From assembly GCA_964563335.1 (NCBI GenBank), contig CAZLWL010000045.1, positions 1 through 18,591 of the forward strand: 18,591 nt of DNA. Direction: 5' to 3'. The translations under genes were made by a program, and so were the position numbers. Under the pieces are notes generated by a model that was not told where the DNA came from, searched no databases, and saw nothing but the letters and a program-made list of their open reading frames with translations. Source of the stretch: QNBT01 sp964563335 (GTDB lineage Bacteria; Planctomycetota; Phycisphaerae; Sedimentisphaerales; Anaerohalosphaeraceae). Below, piece by piece: positions 6,321 through 15,129 of this stretch; positions within the stretch are counted from its first letter, which is position 1; each line of letters opens with the position of its first letter.

Positions 6321-9300
6321 GTGAAAAAAATGATTTACATTTTAAGTGTTTTTCTTTGTACGTCCACTGCTTTTTGTTATGGGAATGAATATGCAACAAC
6401 TGCAGATGGCTTAGCATTAACGGAAATACTAAGCCAGGCAGGAGTCGCGGGGCCAAATGAAGTAATCCTTTCATCAGATGAATCAATTGTTACTGAAACA
6501 TTGACTATACTACTGGAAATGCTGGAATCAGTATGTACAGCAAATCCCGATGGCTGTAATAACGGTTCAGATGAAACTGTCAATGCTATCCTGGACATGA
6601 TAAAACAGATTCTTTCCATATATAATGATACAACAACCACGACTACAGGAGAAAACGAGCCAAGCGAGGCGACAGCCACTGGTGTGGCTGAAAGTAGTTC
6701 CGAAATTCCCGAAGGGGAACCTTTTGAGATGGAGGCAATGTCGGTACCTCCGCCTCTTCTGCTACATTGTCCGGATGACCACGTTAGACCCTCTTGGTTA
6801 GAAGAGTTATCTCATTACCCTACAAATAAAGAGATTCTTGAAACTTTGGCTTTTACAACTTCGGGCTATGTAGAGCTGCAGGAAATCACCGATAGTCTTT
6901 TCCTGGATCCTAATATCGTTTATTATGTTCCAGACCCTCCCCTGTTAATTCATGGAGAAGGAGTGCATGTTGTAATTCCTTCTGACACTCTTATCATTGT
7001 AGCAGAGGAGTGGGAATATAGCATCGTGGTTTATGATGGCGCTAAAATCGATTTAGGCGAGCCTGCTCCGGTAACAGGAGACCCGAATTTTATCTATCAA
7101 CAACCGGATATTAATCCACCTGTCTGGATTGTTGGTGAATCTGGTGAGCCTTTCTTCAACAATTATTGCGGGATTCTCATTACTCGAACAGCAAGCACAG
7201 AATGCAGGCTGAACAACCTGTATCTGGAAGGCTTTTATCATGGAGCTCTTATAGACCAGCAACTCGAAGAGCCAATCTCAAATGCCTATGCAAATGGTTG
7301 TTACAATGGATTCTTTAGCTTTGGCTCAAATAGGTTTATTAATTGCTATACGAACTATTTCGGGATATGGACCCCAGAGTATCCGTATGATGGTCATGGA
7401 TTTTTGTTTGATGTTTACAGCATGAACATGACGCTTCTTACTGATAATGAATTTCAGATAGACTATTGCTTAGCGAATGATGGTGAGCGCGGCTATACTG
7501 TATATGGTGCGACAGATCCAAATTCAATACCCATTTTCCGTTGCTGGGATAGTTCTGCCACAAATACTTTTGTTGCCTTCAATGGCTGGGAAGGCCAGGT
7601 TCTATTTAGCATAGTTCGCCCCGGTATGTGGAACAATGATTGGGATACAAATTTTCCTGAGTTGCCGCTTAATGAGCCTCACCATGCACCGGAAAATCCA
7701 ATCCAGTATGATCCGAATGATTACAGGATTTACCTCGTTGCGGACGCAAACTTTGTAGATGCAGGCTCTGGATATAGTTCAAATCCCGGCTGGACAACAA
7801 GAAAAGATGGAAAGCCCGACAAAGGAATTGCAGACACGTGGCCGCATTATCCAAGTGATGTGATTGAGCTTTCGGCTGATATCACTGGAGATCATGAAGT
7901 TGATGCCAATGACCTTGTAATCTTAACGCTCAACTGGCTTGAAGAGACTAATGATCCGGTTGATATTACCGGGAACGGTTTGGTGAACTATCTTGATTTT
8001 TCATGGATAGCGAAGCATTGGCAGCAAACAGAACTGTATCTTGAATTGGTGTATGCTGAAGAAGGTCGGAGTGTTGATTTAAAGAATATCTCTGGCTATC
8101 TTGGTTTACAACCGAAGCAGATTCCACTCGACGCTTTCGTAGTCACTTACTATGTAGATGATACACAGGTAGGCGGCTGGCTGCGCGGATGGAACAAAAC
8201 AGATCAGTGGGTCGGCTTTGAGACAGATCAGTTCTCGAATGGTTGGCATAACGTAAGGCTTGTAATAACAAGCTTGTCGGGTGTTATCAATCATGAGCCG
8301 ATCCAAGTGTACTTCAATAACCTAATTTCGAAGGTTTCAGCCAGTGATTCTTTCTATCCTGATGAGGATTACACCTATAGTGGCTTTTATGATGGTGGCC
8401 AGGCATTAGAGATTGAAGTCACGGATTTGGTTAGTGGCGCAATGCTCTGGTCAGATACCATTACCGGAGACTATGTTGACGTAACTGTTCCCGGTTCCAG
8501 TTTTGCTGACTATAAACTCTGTAGGATTACTTTCACTGAGACGTCTGGGATGAAATCTGCATCGTCTGGCGATAAAGTCACGGAGAAAGACTTGAAGAAG
8601 GAGTTTAAGAAAAAAGACGGTCCTGCTCGGATGATAATCGTAATGCCTGATACGGAGATCTTCGACCTAAGACTAGATGCTATCATTGCGTGTGCAGAAG
8701 CATGTAATGATAGGGGAGTTACATGGATACCATTATATCACCATGATGTCAATGTGGAAAACCTGACCTATCTGTACCAAAGTTCGTATGTGAGGTACAT
8801 TTACTGGGTTGGCCATGGAAACAGCCATGTTGGCGCAGATCCTGAAAACCAAATTGAAGGTGTTGCAAGAACAAACAACTATTGCTATCGACGGAATCCA
8901 GCATGGTGGAGGCCTGGATACTGGGATTGGGATCAGATTGGTTGTTTCTCGTACACACAACAATCAGATCCTGAAGCTGAACCGCTTCCAGGTGACCATG
9001 ATGAGACTGGATTTGACTTGGCAGCACTTGATATGCATGAATCCAATAATAAGAAGATAGTCATTATCGATGCCTGCCTCAGTGCAGTTTACGAAGATAT
9101 GGCTTGGGCTTATGGTGTATTCTCGCTGCAAGGTCAGAGCAGCAGGGATCAGTTGTATATTGGTTGGCGTTGTAATGTTGTTGTTAGGCATCCTTTCATT
9201 GATCGAATAACTGGCAACACAACTCAAGGATGGGTTATTTTCTGGGGCGAGATGGGCAAAGGTCAGGATGTCTATGAAGGCTTTATGAAGATTAAGAACG

Positions 9301-9431
9301 CCGGTGGAATCGGAATGCAGCGAGCCTGGTTCGGCGAAAACAGGACTCCGGATATAGCTGATCCCACTAAGGATGATAACATCATGGTATATGGTAATGG
9401 GACTTGGGATAATGCAACCTTAAATCCATAA
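6321..9431 (+). CDS. Secreted beta-helix/dockerin-like protein with C-terminal caspase-like (clan CD) domain
   Basis: A 1036-residue exported protein of unknown function. Order of parts: signal peptide (about 1-22, after a GTG start with AGGG at 6311-6314); a Thr/Ser/Glu-rich low-complexity stretch (about 100-140, six threonines in a row); a beta-rich region that looks like a right-handed parallel beta helix (about 195-510), closing with the FVDAG...DG block (478-514) typical of planctomycete surface proteins; two dockerin-like repeats (520-569: DITGDHEVD... and DITGNGLVN...); a beta-sandwich-like segment (about 575-750); a Lys/Glu-rich linker; and a C-terminal domain (about 770-1030). That last domain has the clan CD peptidase layout: strand MIIVMP, helix, strand VTWIPLYH, helix, strand ending VGHG with His832, then strand KIVIIDAC with Cys919. 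His and Cys are 87 residues apart, so a large insertion lies between them. The gene is visibly more A/T-rich than its neighbours. Proteolytic activity is inferred from the dyad alone; target and family (C14, C25 or a new one) are unknown. Confidence 0.7.
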   Translation: MKKMIYILSVFLCTSTAFCYGNEYATTADGLALTEILSQAGVAGPNEVILSSDESIVTETLTILLEMLESVCTANPDGCNNGSDETVNAILDMIKQILSIYNDTTTTTTGENEPSEATATGVAESSSEIPEGEPFEMEAMSVPPPLLLHCPDDHVRPSWLEELSHYPTNKEILETLAFTTSGYVELQEITDSLFLDPNIVYYVPDPPLLIHGEGVHVVIPSDTLIIVAEEWEYSIVVYDGAKIDLGEPAPVTGDPNFIYQQPDINPPVWIVGESGEPFFNNYCGILITRTASTECRLNNLYLEGFYHGALIDQQLEEPISNAYANGCYNGFFSFGSNRFINCYTNYFGIWTPEYPYDGHGFLFDVYSMNMTLLTDNEFQIDYCLANDGERGYTVYGATDPNSIPIFRCWDSSATNTFVAFNGWEGQVLFSIVRPGMWNNDWDTNFPELPLNEPHHAPENPIQYDPNDYRIYLVADANFVDAGSGYSSNPGWTTRKDGKPDKGIADTWPHYPSDVIELSADITGDHEVDANDLVILTLNWLEETNDPVDITGNGLVNYLDFSWIAKHWQQTELYLELVYAEEGRSVDLKNISGYLGLQPKQIPLDAFVVTYYVDDTQVGGWLRGWNKTDQWVGFETDQFSNGWHNVRLVITSLSGVINHEPIQVYFNNLISKVSASDSFYPDEDYTYSGFYDGGQALEIEVTDLVSGAMLWSDTITGDYVDVTVPGSSFADYKLCRITFTETSGMKSASSGDKVTEKDLKKEFKKKDGPARMIIVMPDTEIFDLRLDAIIACAEACNDRGVTWIPLYHHDVNVENLTYLYQSSYVRYIYWVGHGNSHVGADPENQIEGVARTNNYCYRRNPAWWRPGYWDWDQIGCFSYTQQSDPEAEPLPGDHDETGFDLAALDMHESNNKKIVIIDACLSAVYEDMAWAYGVFSLQGQSSRDQLYIGWRCNVVVRHPFIDRITGNTTQGWVIFWGEMGKGQDVYEGFMKIKNAGGIGMQRAWFGENRTPDIADPTKDDNIMVYGNGTWDNATLNP

Positions 9432-9444
9432 GGAGAGTTCTATT

Positions 9445-9957
9445 ATGAAACGATTAATTTTTACATTAGTGTTTGTAGTAACAGCGGCCCTTCTGCAGTC
9501 TTGTAGGGATACAGAAAAAGATAGCGGTTGGAATAAAGCCGATTTACAAGACTATATTCCTATAAGTATAGTGTGGTCGGTGCCAGGCAAAAAAGGCGGG
9601 GTAGAACATAAAGCATGGGAACGTAAGAACAAGGCTGATGTGGATGAGTTGAACATTATTTGGAAACATCTCCTCTCTGCTGAGAGAGCGGTTTTACCCT
9701 TAAATGCTACACATCAACTGAGTGTTGTTGCGAAGCATAATAAAACAGGGGATGAGATAGTTCTTAAGGAGCTTTTCGATCCACATAAGCTTAGCCTGGG
9801 CAACTTTGTCGGACAATATCTTTTTAGTCCTGATCTCGGCAAGCTCCTTTCGAAGTATAAACCACAGGAGCCGAATTTTTATAGCTGGTATCCTAATGAA
9901 ATGAAAGAAGCACTGAAGCGAAATCAAGAAGCAATTCGTAAAAGACTGGAGGAATGA
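9445..9957 (+). CDS. Small putative lipoprotein, function unknown
   Basis: 170 residues, not recognised as a known family. The N-terminus has two basic residues, a hydrophobic core and a lipobox-like LQSC with the lipidation candidate Cys20. Gln at -2 is unusual, but Ser at -1 and Leu at -3 fit. Residue +2 is Arg, not Asp, so by the E. coli rule it would go to the outer membrane. The mature part is charged and ends in a helical Lys/Arg/Glu-rich tail (about 140-170). AGGAG at 9431-9435 overlaps the previous stop codon and is 9 nt from this ATG, so it is almost certainly co-transcribed with the caspase-like gene 13 bp upstream and shares its A/T-rich composition. It might be a tether, inhibitor or partner of that protein; this is guesswork from position only. 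Confidence 0.75.
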   Translation: MKRLIFTLVFVVTAALLQSCRDTEKDSGWNKADLQDYIPISIVWSVPGKKGGVEHKAWERKNKADVDELNIIWKHLLSAERAVLPLNATHQLSVVAKHNKTGDEIVLKELFDPHKLSLGNFVGQYLFSPDLGKLLSKYKPQEPNFYSWYPNEMKEALKRNQEAIRKRLEE

Positions 9958-10008
9958 GGAAGTGTCCCACCTAAACTTTAGTATCATTCTTTATTAGAGG
10001 AGTTTTTT

Positions 10009-10959
10009 ATGGCTTTGGTTGATACAAAAAAGATGTTTGAAATGGCCTACAAAAACGGCTACGCCATCGGTGCGTTCAATGTCAACAACATGGAAATCAC
10101 CCAGGGCATTATATCTGCGATTGCCGAGGAAAAGTCCCCTTTGATTCTCCAGATTTCCAGAGGGGCAAGGGCATACGCCAGCATGAGCTACTTACGGGCG
10201 ATTATTGACGTAGCCGTTGAGGAGAACCCCGGTATCCCAATCGCCATGCACCTGGACCATGGAGATACTTTTGAGACGTGCAAGCAGTGCGTCGATGACG
10301 GATTTACCTCGGTGATGATTGACGCGTCAACCCACCCGTTCGAAGAGAACGTTGCCATTACCAAAAAGGTCGTCGAGTATGCTCATGACCATGATGTGGT
10401 GGTAGAGGCGGAATTGGGCCAATTAGGTGGAATCGAAGAGGATGTTGTCGGCGTTTCGTCCGACGATGTATCCAAGCACCTGACCGACCCGGACCAGGTT
10501 GTGGAGTTTGTCGAAAAGACCGGATGTGATTCTCTGGCCGTAGCCTGCGGGACAAGCCACGGCGCCTTCAAGTTCAAGACCGAGCCGAAGCTTGCGCTTG
10601 ACGTGATTGAGGAAGTCGGTGAGAAATTGCCTGGCTTCCCGCTGGTCATGCACGGCTCAAGCAGCGTGCTGAAGGAATTCAAGGACCTGATTAACAAGTA
10701 CGGCGGGGATATGCCCGACGCCATGGGAGTGCCCGAGGAGGCAATCAGTAAGGCGGTTAAGATGGCGATTTGCAAGGTTAATATCGACACGGACCTGCGA
10801 ATGGCCCTGACCGCGAAGATCCGGCAGGTCTTTGCGGAAAAGCCGGGCGAGTTCGACCCGCGTAAGTACCTCGGTCCCGGCAGAGAAGCCATAAAAGGAA
10901 TGGTCAAGCGCAAGCTGCACGTGGTCGGTTGTGCGGGAAAAGCTGCCGAGTGCACATAG
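10009..10959 (+). CDS. fba: Class II fructose-bisphosphate aldolase
   Basis: Zn-dependent aldolase of glycolysis and gluconeogenesis. It cleaves fructose 1,6-bisphosphate to glyceraldehyde 3-phosphate and dihydroxyacetone phosphate in the cytoplasm. The 316-residue chain has normal length and the class II hallmarks: GAFNVNN near the N-terminus, HLDHGD (catalytic Asp83, metal ligand His84), VEAELGQLGG (acidic residues 133-135), SHG with His184, MHGSS with His215 and NIDTD (258-262) for substrate phosphate and catalysis. The ATG follows a strong AGAGGAG at 9996-10002. It lies 51 bp after the lipoprotein gene, but its G/C-richer composition fits the flanking chromosome, not that gene pair. An insertion before KYGGDMPD (about 225-245), as seen in the longer fba subtype, places it among typical bacterial fba proteins. 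Related tagatose-bisphosphate aldolases cannot be fully excluded. Confidence 0.93.
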   Translation: MALVDTKKMFEMAYKNGYAIGAFNVNNMEITQGIISAIAEEKSPLILQISRGARAYASMSYLRAIIDVAVEENPGIPIAMHLDHGDTFETCKQCVDDGFTSVMIDASTHPFEENVAITKKVVEYAHDHDVVVEAELGQLGGIEEDVVGVSSDDVSKHLTDPDQVVEFVEKTGCDSLAVACGTSHGAFKFKTEPKLALDVIEEVGEKLPGFPLVMHGSSSVLKEFKDLINKYGGDMPDAMGVPEEAISKAVKMAICKVNIDTDLRMALTAKIRQVFAEKPGEFDPRKYLGPGREAIKGMVKRKLHVVGCAGKAAECT

Positions 10960-11282
10960 CTTAGTGTCTTGTCGCAATTTTGATGCCGGGTGGGAGGGAC
11001 CATTTGTTGTTGAATTAGAACCCTGCTAAACCGAAGGTATCTTTTGTCCGATAATTATATTTGGATTGTAGGCTTTGAATCTGCTTTGTAGAAAAGATAT
11101 TAGAATCGTCATTCTGAACGGAGTGAAAACGAAGTGAAGAATCTCCGGCGCACGAAGGATTGAGATTCTTTCCCGGCGCGCCGGGACTCAGAATGACCCC
11201 GATACATCGGGACTCAGAATGACATATATAAAGTTTTCTACAGAGTATTTTGAATCCTTAATCCCTGGTTGTGGTTTTCTGA
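10960..11282. other. Non-coding gap after fba
   Basis: These 323 bp hold no supported gene. Positions 10960-11107 are A/T-rich without a recognised promoter, terminator or RNA. Positions 11108-11242 are the second dispersed repeat copy. The last 40 bp lead into the S41 protease gene without a clear ribosome site. Confidence 0.6.
11108..11242. repeat. Dispersed palindromic repeat, copy 2 (complete)
   Basis: It starts with gtcattctga (11108-11117) and contains the inverse tcagaatgac twice (11188-11197 and 11214-11223), so this copy has both terminal halves. The internal 16-bp palindrome (11171-11186), a cccgat...tcggg hairpin and 51 identical bases (11147-11197) are shared with copy 1 (61-111). 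A tail of 19 bp beyond the last inverted repeat is also shared with one mismatch. Like copy 1 it sits directly before a gene start. Confidence 0.8.
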
Positions 11283-13547
11283 ATGGTGCGAGGTTGTCTA
11301 TTGCGAATTTATGACAGGAAATACAGGTTCTGGATTATCCGGCTGCTGGTGCCGGTACTGTTAGCAGGCTGGTGTCCGCGCGCCGGCGCAGTTTCCAAAG
11401 GCATACCGACGCCGAAGCCGATTCCACGGCGTCAATCCGGTGCCAAGCCCGTCGGAGCAGCGTCTGAAGCCGCCACTGCGATTGCCGCGGCTTGTGAAAA
11501 GATCGCCAGCGGTAACTTCAAAGGCGCTCGGGAGGTCATCGAGGGCTCTGCCGTCCCGCAAAGTAAGGGTATTGAGCAGTTGGGGGTGCTTGTAGCTGAA
11601 TATGAAGCTGTAAAGGCCAGGCGAAAGGCCTCCGGAAGCGATACGTACACCAAGCAAATCAATGAACTCGAAAAGCTTCGACAAAAGGACCGGCCGGAAG
11701 ATGTTAATGATATCAGCCAGGTCTTTCTGGCAATCATAAAAGCATCCGACAACATCGAGGAAAGCAAGAAAAGTACCCTGCTGGAGACGCCTTTCGTAAA
11801 ACAAATGATTGAAAAAGCCCTGCGGCAGGGGCGGGAGTATGAAGCTGGGGGCGAGTGGATTAATTCATACGCGAACTGCTATTTCTGGCTAAGGGCACTG
11901 GAGCCGGATAACACCGAGTATAAGGAGCATGCCGAGGAGCTTATCGAGAAGATTAAGATAGAAATCTCGCTGAAGGATAACAGTTGCGACACAAGTGCCG
12001 AGCGGCACGAGGGTATCAGGCCGAAGATGTTTCTTCGCGCCGTTAAGGCGCTGGACTTCAACTACGTCAGCATCGTTGACTATGGTGAAATGGCTGAGAA
12101 AGCACTCAAGCAATGTCAGTTGCTTGGGCAGGTGCTTGCAAAGGCCGACGAGAAGCTGGCCTACGACGCTGATGCGGAAGAAGTCGCCAGATGGTCGGCA
12201 GGTATATATTCAATCCAAAGAAAACTGACAGGCTCGTTCGCGATGGTTACCAGAGACAGGTTCCTGAAGATATTCGACGAGGTTCTCGCCTTGAATTCCA
12301 TAACCATTCAGATACCCCGGGAAGTCGTTATCGTTCAGTTTTCAGAGGCCTCCTTCGGCGCCCTGGACCCGTACACGAGTCTGGTCTGGCCCTGGCAGGT
12401 CAGGGATTTTGAAAAGAATATGACGCAGAAGTTCCCCGGCATCGGTATACAGATTTCCAAAGCCACGGGTATTTTGAAGGTTGTCAGCCTGATACCCAAC
12501 ACCCCCGCCTACTCATCCGGTCTCGATGCCGATGACGTCATTTTGGCGGTTGACGGAGAGCCGACCGACGATATGACCATCTATTGTGCGGTCAGCAAGA
12601 TTACGGGTCCGAGGGGCACGGAGGTAACCCTGACGGTAAAGCACGCCGACTCCGACGAAATCGAAGATGTCGTCATCGTAAGAGACAACATAATCGTTCC
12701 TACTATTCGAGGCTGGCAACGAACCGGGGGCGGCCAATGGCGATATATGATCGACCGGGCAAACAGTATCGGTTATGTGCGCATCACCAATTTCACCGAA
12801 ACGACCGCACCCGACATGGAGAATATACTGAATGGCCTCGAACGCAGAGGGCTCAACGGGCTGGTCGTCGATTTGCGCGACAACACAGGGGGTTATCTAT
12901 CCGCCGCCGCTGCGGTAGCCGATATGTTTATCACCGAAGGACTGATAGTCAAGAGCCAGCCCCGCTGGGGCATTTCAACCTACGAGGCCGCTCACAAAAG
13001 GGGAACTCACCCGGAATATCCTCTCGTGGTGCTGATAAACCAACATTCCGCAAGTGCCTCTGAAATTGTTGCCGGTGCCCTGCAGGACGCCAAGTACAGA
13101 CGCGCCACCCTGGTCGGGCAGAGAACTTACGGCAAAGGCAGCGTCCAAACGATAACTCAATTTCCCGGCAACGGCTCGCAGTTTAAGTACACCATGGCCT
13201 ATTATCACCTGCCGAGCGACCAGCGCGTGAAGAACCGTTATGTCATGGAAAAAAAGGGCAGGAAGGACTGGGGTATCGCACCTGACGTGGAAGTGAAGCT
13301 TCGCACCAATGAACAGCGCAAAGCCAATGAAGTCCACGGTACCAACGAAGTGCTGGCAAAAACCGACCGCAACGGAGTTTCCAAATCGCTGAAGCGGTAC
13401 TCGCTGGCCGAAACCCTGGATGCTGATGCGCAGTTGGCAATAGGACTGTTAGTGCTGAAGGCCAAGATGATTCAGGCGGGACGTGTACTTGACTTTGGAG
13501 CAATAACCAGCACCAGCGCAAGAGCCCAATTGCCCGCCGGCAGTTAG
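11283..13547 (+). CDS. Exported S41 carboxy-terminal-processing protease with PDZ domain
   Basis: A serine protease of the CtpA/Prc family, probably periplasmic, that trims or degrades envelope proteins from their C-termini. The signal sequence core is IIRLLVPVLLAG (about 18-30) ending AGA. It is followed by an unusually long helical, TPR-like region (about 50-340), a linker with the CTP-type LDPYTSL motif, a PDZ domain (about 378-470, GIGIQI) and the S41 core (about 490-670). The catalytic serine is predicted as Ser591 in SASASE and the lysine as Lys618 in TYGKGS. The SASASEIVAGALQD block and GIAPDVEV are family hallmarks. Two extra residues lie between Ser and Lys relative to E. coli Prc, as I recall that protein. 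No good ribosome site precedes ATG 11283, and a downstream start is possible. It ends 42 bp before lysS, so co-transcription is likely. The substrate is unknown. Confidence 0.9.
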   Translation: MVRGCLLRIYDRKYRFWIIRLLVPVLLAGWCPRAGAVSKGIPTPKPIPRRQSGAKPVGAASEAATAIAAACEKIASGNFKGAREVIEGSAVPQSKGIEQLGVLVAEYEAVKARRKASGSDTYTKQINELEKLRQKDRPEDVNDISQVFLAIIKASDNIEESKKSTLLETPFVKQMIEKALRQGREYEAGGEWINSYANCYFWLRALEPDNTEYKEHAEELIEKIKIEISLKDNSCDTSAERHEGIRPKMFLRAVKALDFNYVSIVDYGEMAEKALKQCQLLGQVLAKADEKLAYDADAEEVARWSAGIYSIQRKLTGSFAMVTRDRFLKIFDEVLALNSITIQIPREVVIVQFSEASFGALDPYTSLVWPWQVRDFEKNMTQKFPGIGIQISKATGILKVVSLIPNTPAYSSGLDADDVILAVDGEPTDDMTIYCAVSKITGPRGTEVTLTVKHADSDEIEDVVIVRDNIIVPTIRGWQRTGGGQWRYMIDRANSIGYVRITNFTETTAPDMENILNGLERRGLNGLVVDLRDNTGGYLSAAAAVADMFITEGLIVKSQPRWGISTYEAAHKRGTHPEYPLVVLINQHSASASEIVAGALQDAKYRRATLVGQRTYGKGSVQTITQFPGNGSQFKYTMAYYHLPSDQRVKNRYVMEKKGRKDWGIAPDVEVKLRTNEQRKANEVHGTNEVLAKTDRNGVSKSLKRYSLAETLDADAQLAIGLLVLKAKMIQAGRVLDFGAITSTSARAQLPAGS

Positions 13548-13589
13548 TAAAACGAAAATCAGAAATCGTCAATATAAAGGAAACCCCGC

Positions 13590-15047
13590 TTGGCACAGCA
13601 AACAGGTCTGAGCAAACTCGAACAGGCCAGACAACAGAAGCTATCCCGTTTGCGACAGTTGGGCGTCGAGCCATACGGCGCCAGATTTGACGGCACTGAA
13701 TCAACGGCAAGTATCAGGGAAAGATTTGCCGATGACAAAACCGGCCAGCGGGCCTGTTGCGCAGGTCGCATCGTCCTGTTGCGCAATATCGGCAAGCTGA
13801 TTTTTATCACGCTGCGTGATTCAGCCGGCACCATACAGTTGGGTCTGTCCAAGAAGGTGCTGCCGGCACAGTGGGACGTCGCCACACTTTTGGAACCCGG
13901 TGATATAATCGGCGCCGAGGGCGAATTGGGCAGAACAAAGACAGGCGAGATTACCATCTGGGCCGAGACTATAACAATGCTTGGCAAGGCGCTTTTGCCC
14001 CCGCCGGAAAAATTCCATGGTTTAGCCGACCCCGACCTGCGCTACCGACAAAGGTATGTTGACCTGTGGGCCAATCCCGAAGTGATGCAGCGGTTCAAAA
14101 CCCGAAGTGCAATTGTGGCCGACGTGCGCAGCTTCTTGCAGCAGCGCGGCTTCGTGGAGGTTGAGACCCCCATGATGCAGGCCATCGCAGGTGGGGCCGC
14201 CGCTAAGCCTTTCGTTACCCATCATAACAGCCTTGACATGGACCTTTACCTGCGGATTGCGCCGGAGCTGTTCCTAAAGAGACTGTTGGTCGGTGGGATG
14301 GAAAAGGTCTTTGAGATAAACCGCAACTTCCGCAACGAGGGCCTGAGCACACGGCATAACCCGGAATTTACGATGCTCGAATTGTATCAGGCTTACGCCG
14401 ATTATAATGTCATGATGGATATTACCGAAGAGCTTATCGGCGCATTGGTTGAAAGGCACTGTGAAAGCAGGCAAGTGAATTTCGGCGAGATGACAATTGA
14501 CTTCGCCGGCCCGTGGCGTCGCGTCAGGTATGCCGAGCTTCTGGCCGAATACGCGGGCTGTGATATCGATGATAACACCGCTGTGCGCAAGAAGGCCCGC
14601 CGGCTTAAGATAGACGAGGCGGCAATGGACGACGCGGTGGTTGTTGACAAAGTGTTCGCCGCTGCGGTCGAGGCCCATCTTGTCAACCCGACGTTTGTGA
14701 TTGATTATCCCGCCCGGCTTTGCCCACTGACAAAACCCGGCAGGGAAAATCCGAAATTTGCCGAGCGCTTTGAATTATATATCGCAACGATGGAAATAGC
14801 CAACGCCTATACGGAGCTTAATGACCCGGCCGTTCAGGAGGCCAATTTCAAGATGCAGTTGCGCGGCCAGTCTGAGACGATGGCGAAAATGGACGCCGAC
14901 TTTATCAACTCGCTTAAATACGGCATGCCGCCGGCCGGTGGTCTGGGTATCGGTATCGACAGGCTGATTATGCTGCTGACGGGCGCAACAAGCATTCGGG
15001 ACGTGGTATTGTTTCCCTTACTAAAACCGGTACCGCCGAAATCTTAA
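13590..15047 (+). CDS. lysS: Lysyl-tRNA synthetase, class II
   Basis: Charges tRNA-Lys with lysine, using ATP, in the cytoplasm. The 485-residue protein has the expected parts: a short N-terminal helix, an OB-fold anticodon-binding domain (about 57-131), then the class IIb catalytic core. The core has the linker DLRYRQRYVDLW (149-160), motif 1 (FVEVETPMM, 188-196), motif 2 (FEINRNFRNEG...RHNPEFTMLE, 241-264) and motif 3 (GLGIGIDRL, 451-459). Slightly shorter than the common 490-505 residues but complete. The start is TTG at 13590, supported by AAAGGA at 13577-13582 at good spacing. It stands between the S41 protease and the Lol permeases on the same strand; a lysS next to lol genes is, as I recall, also seen in some deltaproteobacteria. 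Confidence 0.96.
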   Translation: MAQQTGLSKLEQARQQKLSRLRQLGVEPYGARFDGTESTASIRERFADDKTGQRACCAGRIVLLRNIGKLIFITLRDSAGTIQLGLSKKVLPAQWDVATLLEPGDIIGAEGELGRTKTGEITIWAETITMLGKALLPPPEKFHGLADPDLRYRQRYVDLWANPEVMQRFKTRSAIVADVRSFLQQRGFVEVETPMMQAIAGGAAAKPFVTHHNSLDMDLYLRIAPELFLKRLLVGGMEKVFEINRNFRNEGLSTRHNPEFTMLELYQAYADYNVMMDITEELIGALVERHCESRQVNFGEMTIDFAGPWRRVRYAELLAEYAGCDIDDNTAVRKKARRLKIDEAAMDDAVVVDKVFAAAVEAHLVNPTFVIDYPARLCPLTKPGRENPKFAERFELYIATMEIANAYTELNDPAVQEANFKMQLRGQSETMAKMDADFINSLKYGMPPAGGLGIGIDRLIMLLTGATSIRDVVLFPLLKPVPPKS

Positions 15048-15074
15048 GCGTCGTTTCAAGTTGTGATATGAAAA

Positions 15075-15093
15075 CCCCGGGTAAAACCCGGGG
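15075..15093. repeat. Perfect GC-rich hairpin between lysS and the first permease
   Basis: ccccgggt (15075-15082) and acccgggg (15086-15093) make an 8-bp perfect stem with a 3-nt loop. On the + strand no T tract follows; on the - strand it is followed by four T. It is more likely a short palindromic repeat or mRNA-processing hairpin than a strong terminator, and may separate lysS from lol expression. Confidence 0.6.
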
Positions 15094-15129
15094 CTAAATA
15101 TTGGGTTTGAAGCCTGCGCAGGAAGACTT

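Noticed and set aside
7878..8027. Dockerin-like repeats as evidence of a cellulosome
   Set aside because: No cohesin, scaffoldin or carbohydrate-active enzyme is visible, and such repeats are widespread in planctomycete secreted proteins without known cellulosomes.
12584..13063. 159-codon + strand frame within the S41 protease gene
   Set aside because: Arg/Gly/His-rich out-of-frame translation of the protease coding sequence; the real frame has all PDZ and S41 motifs.
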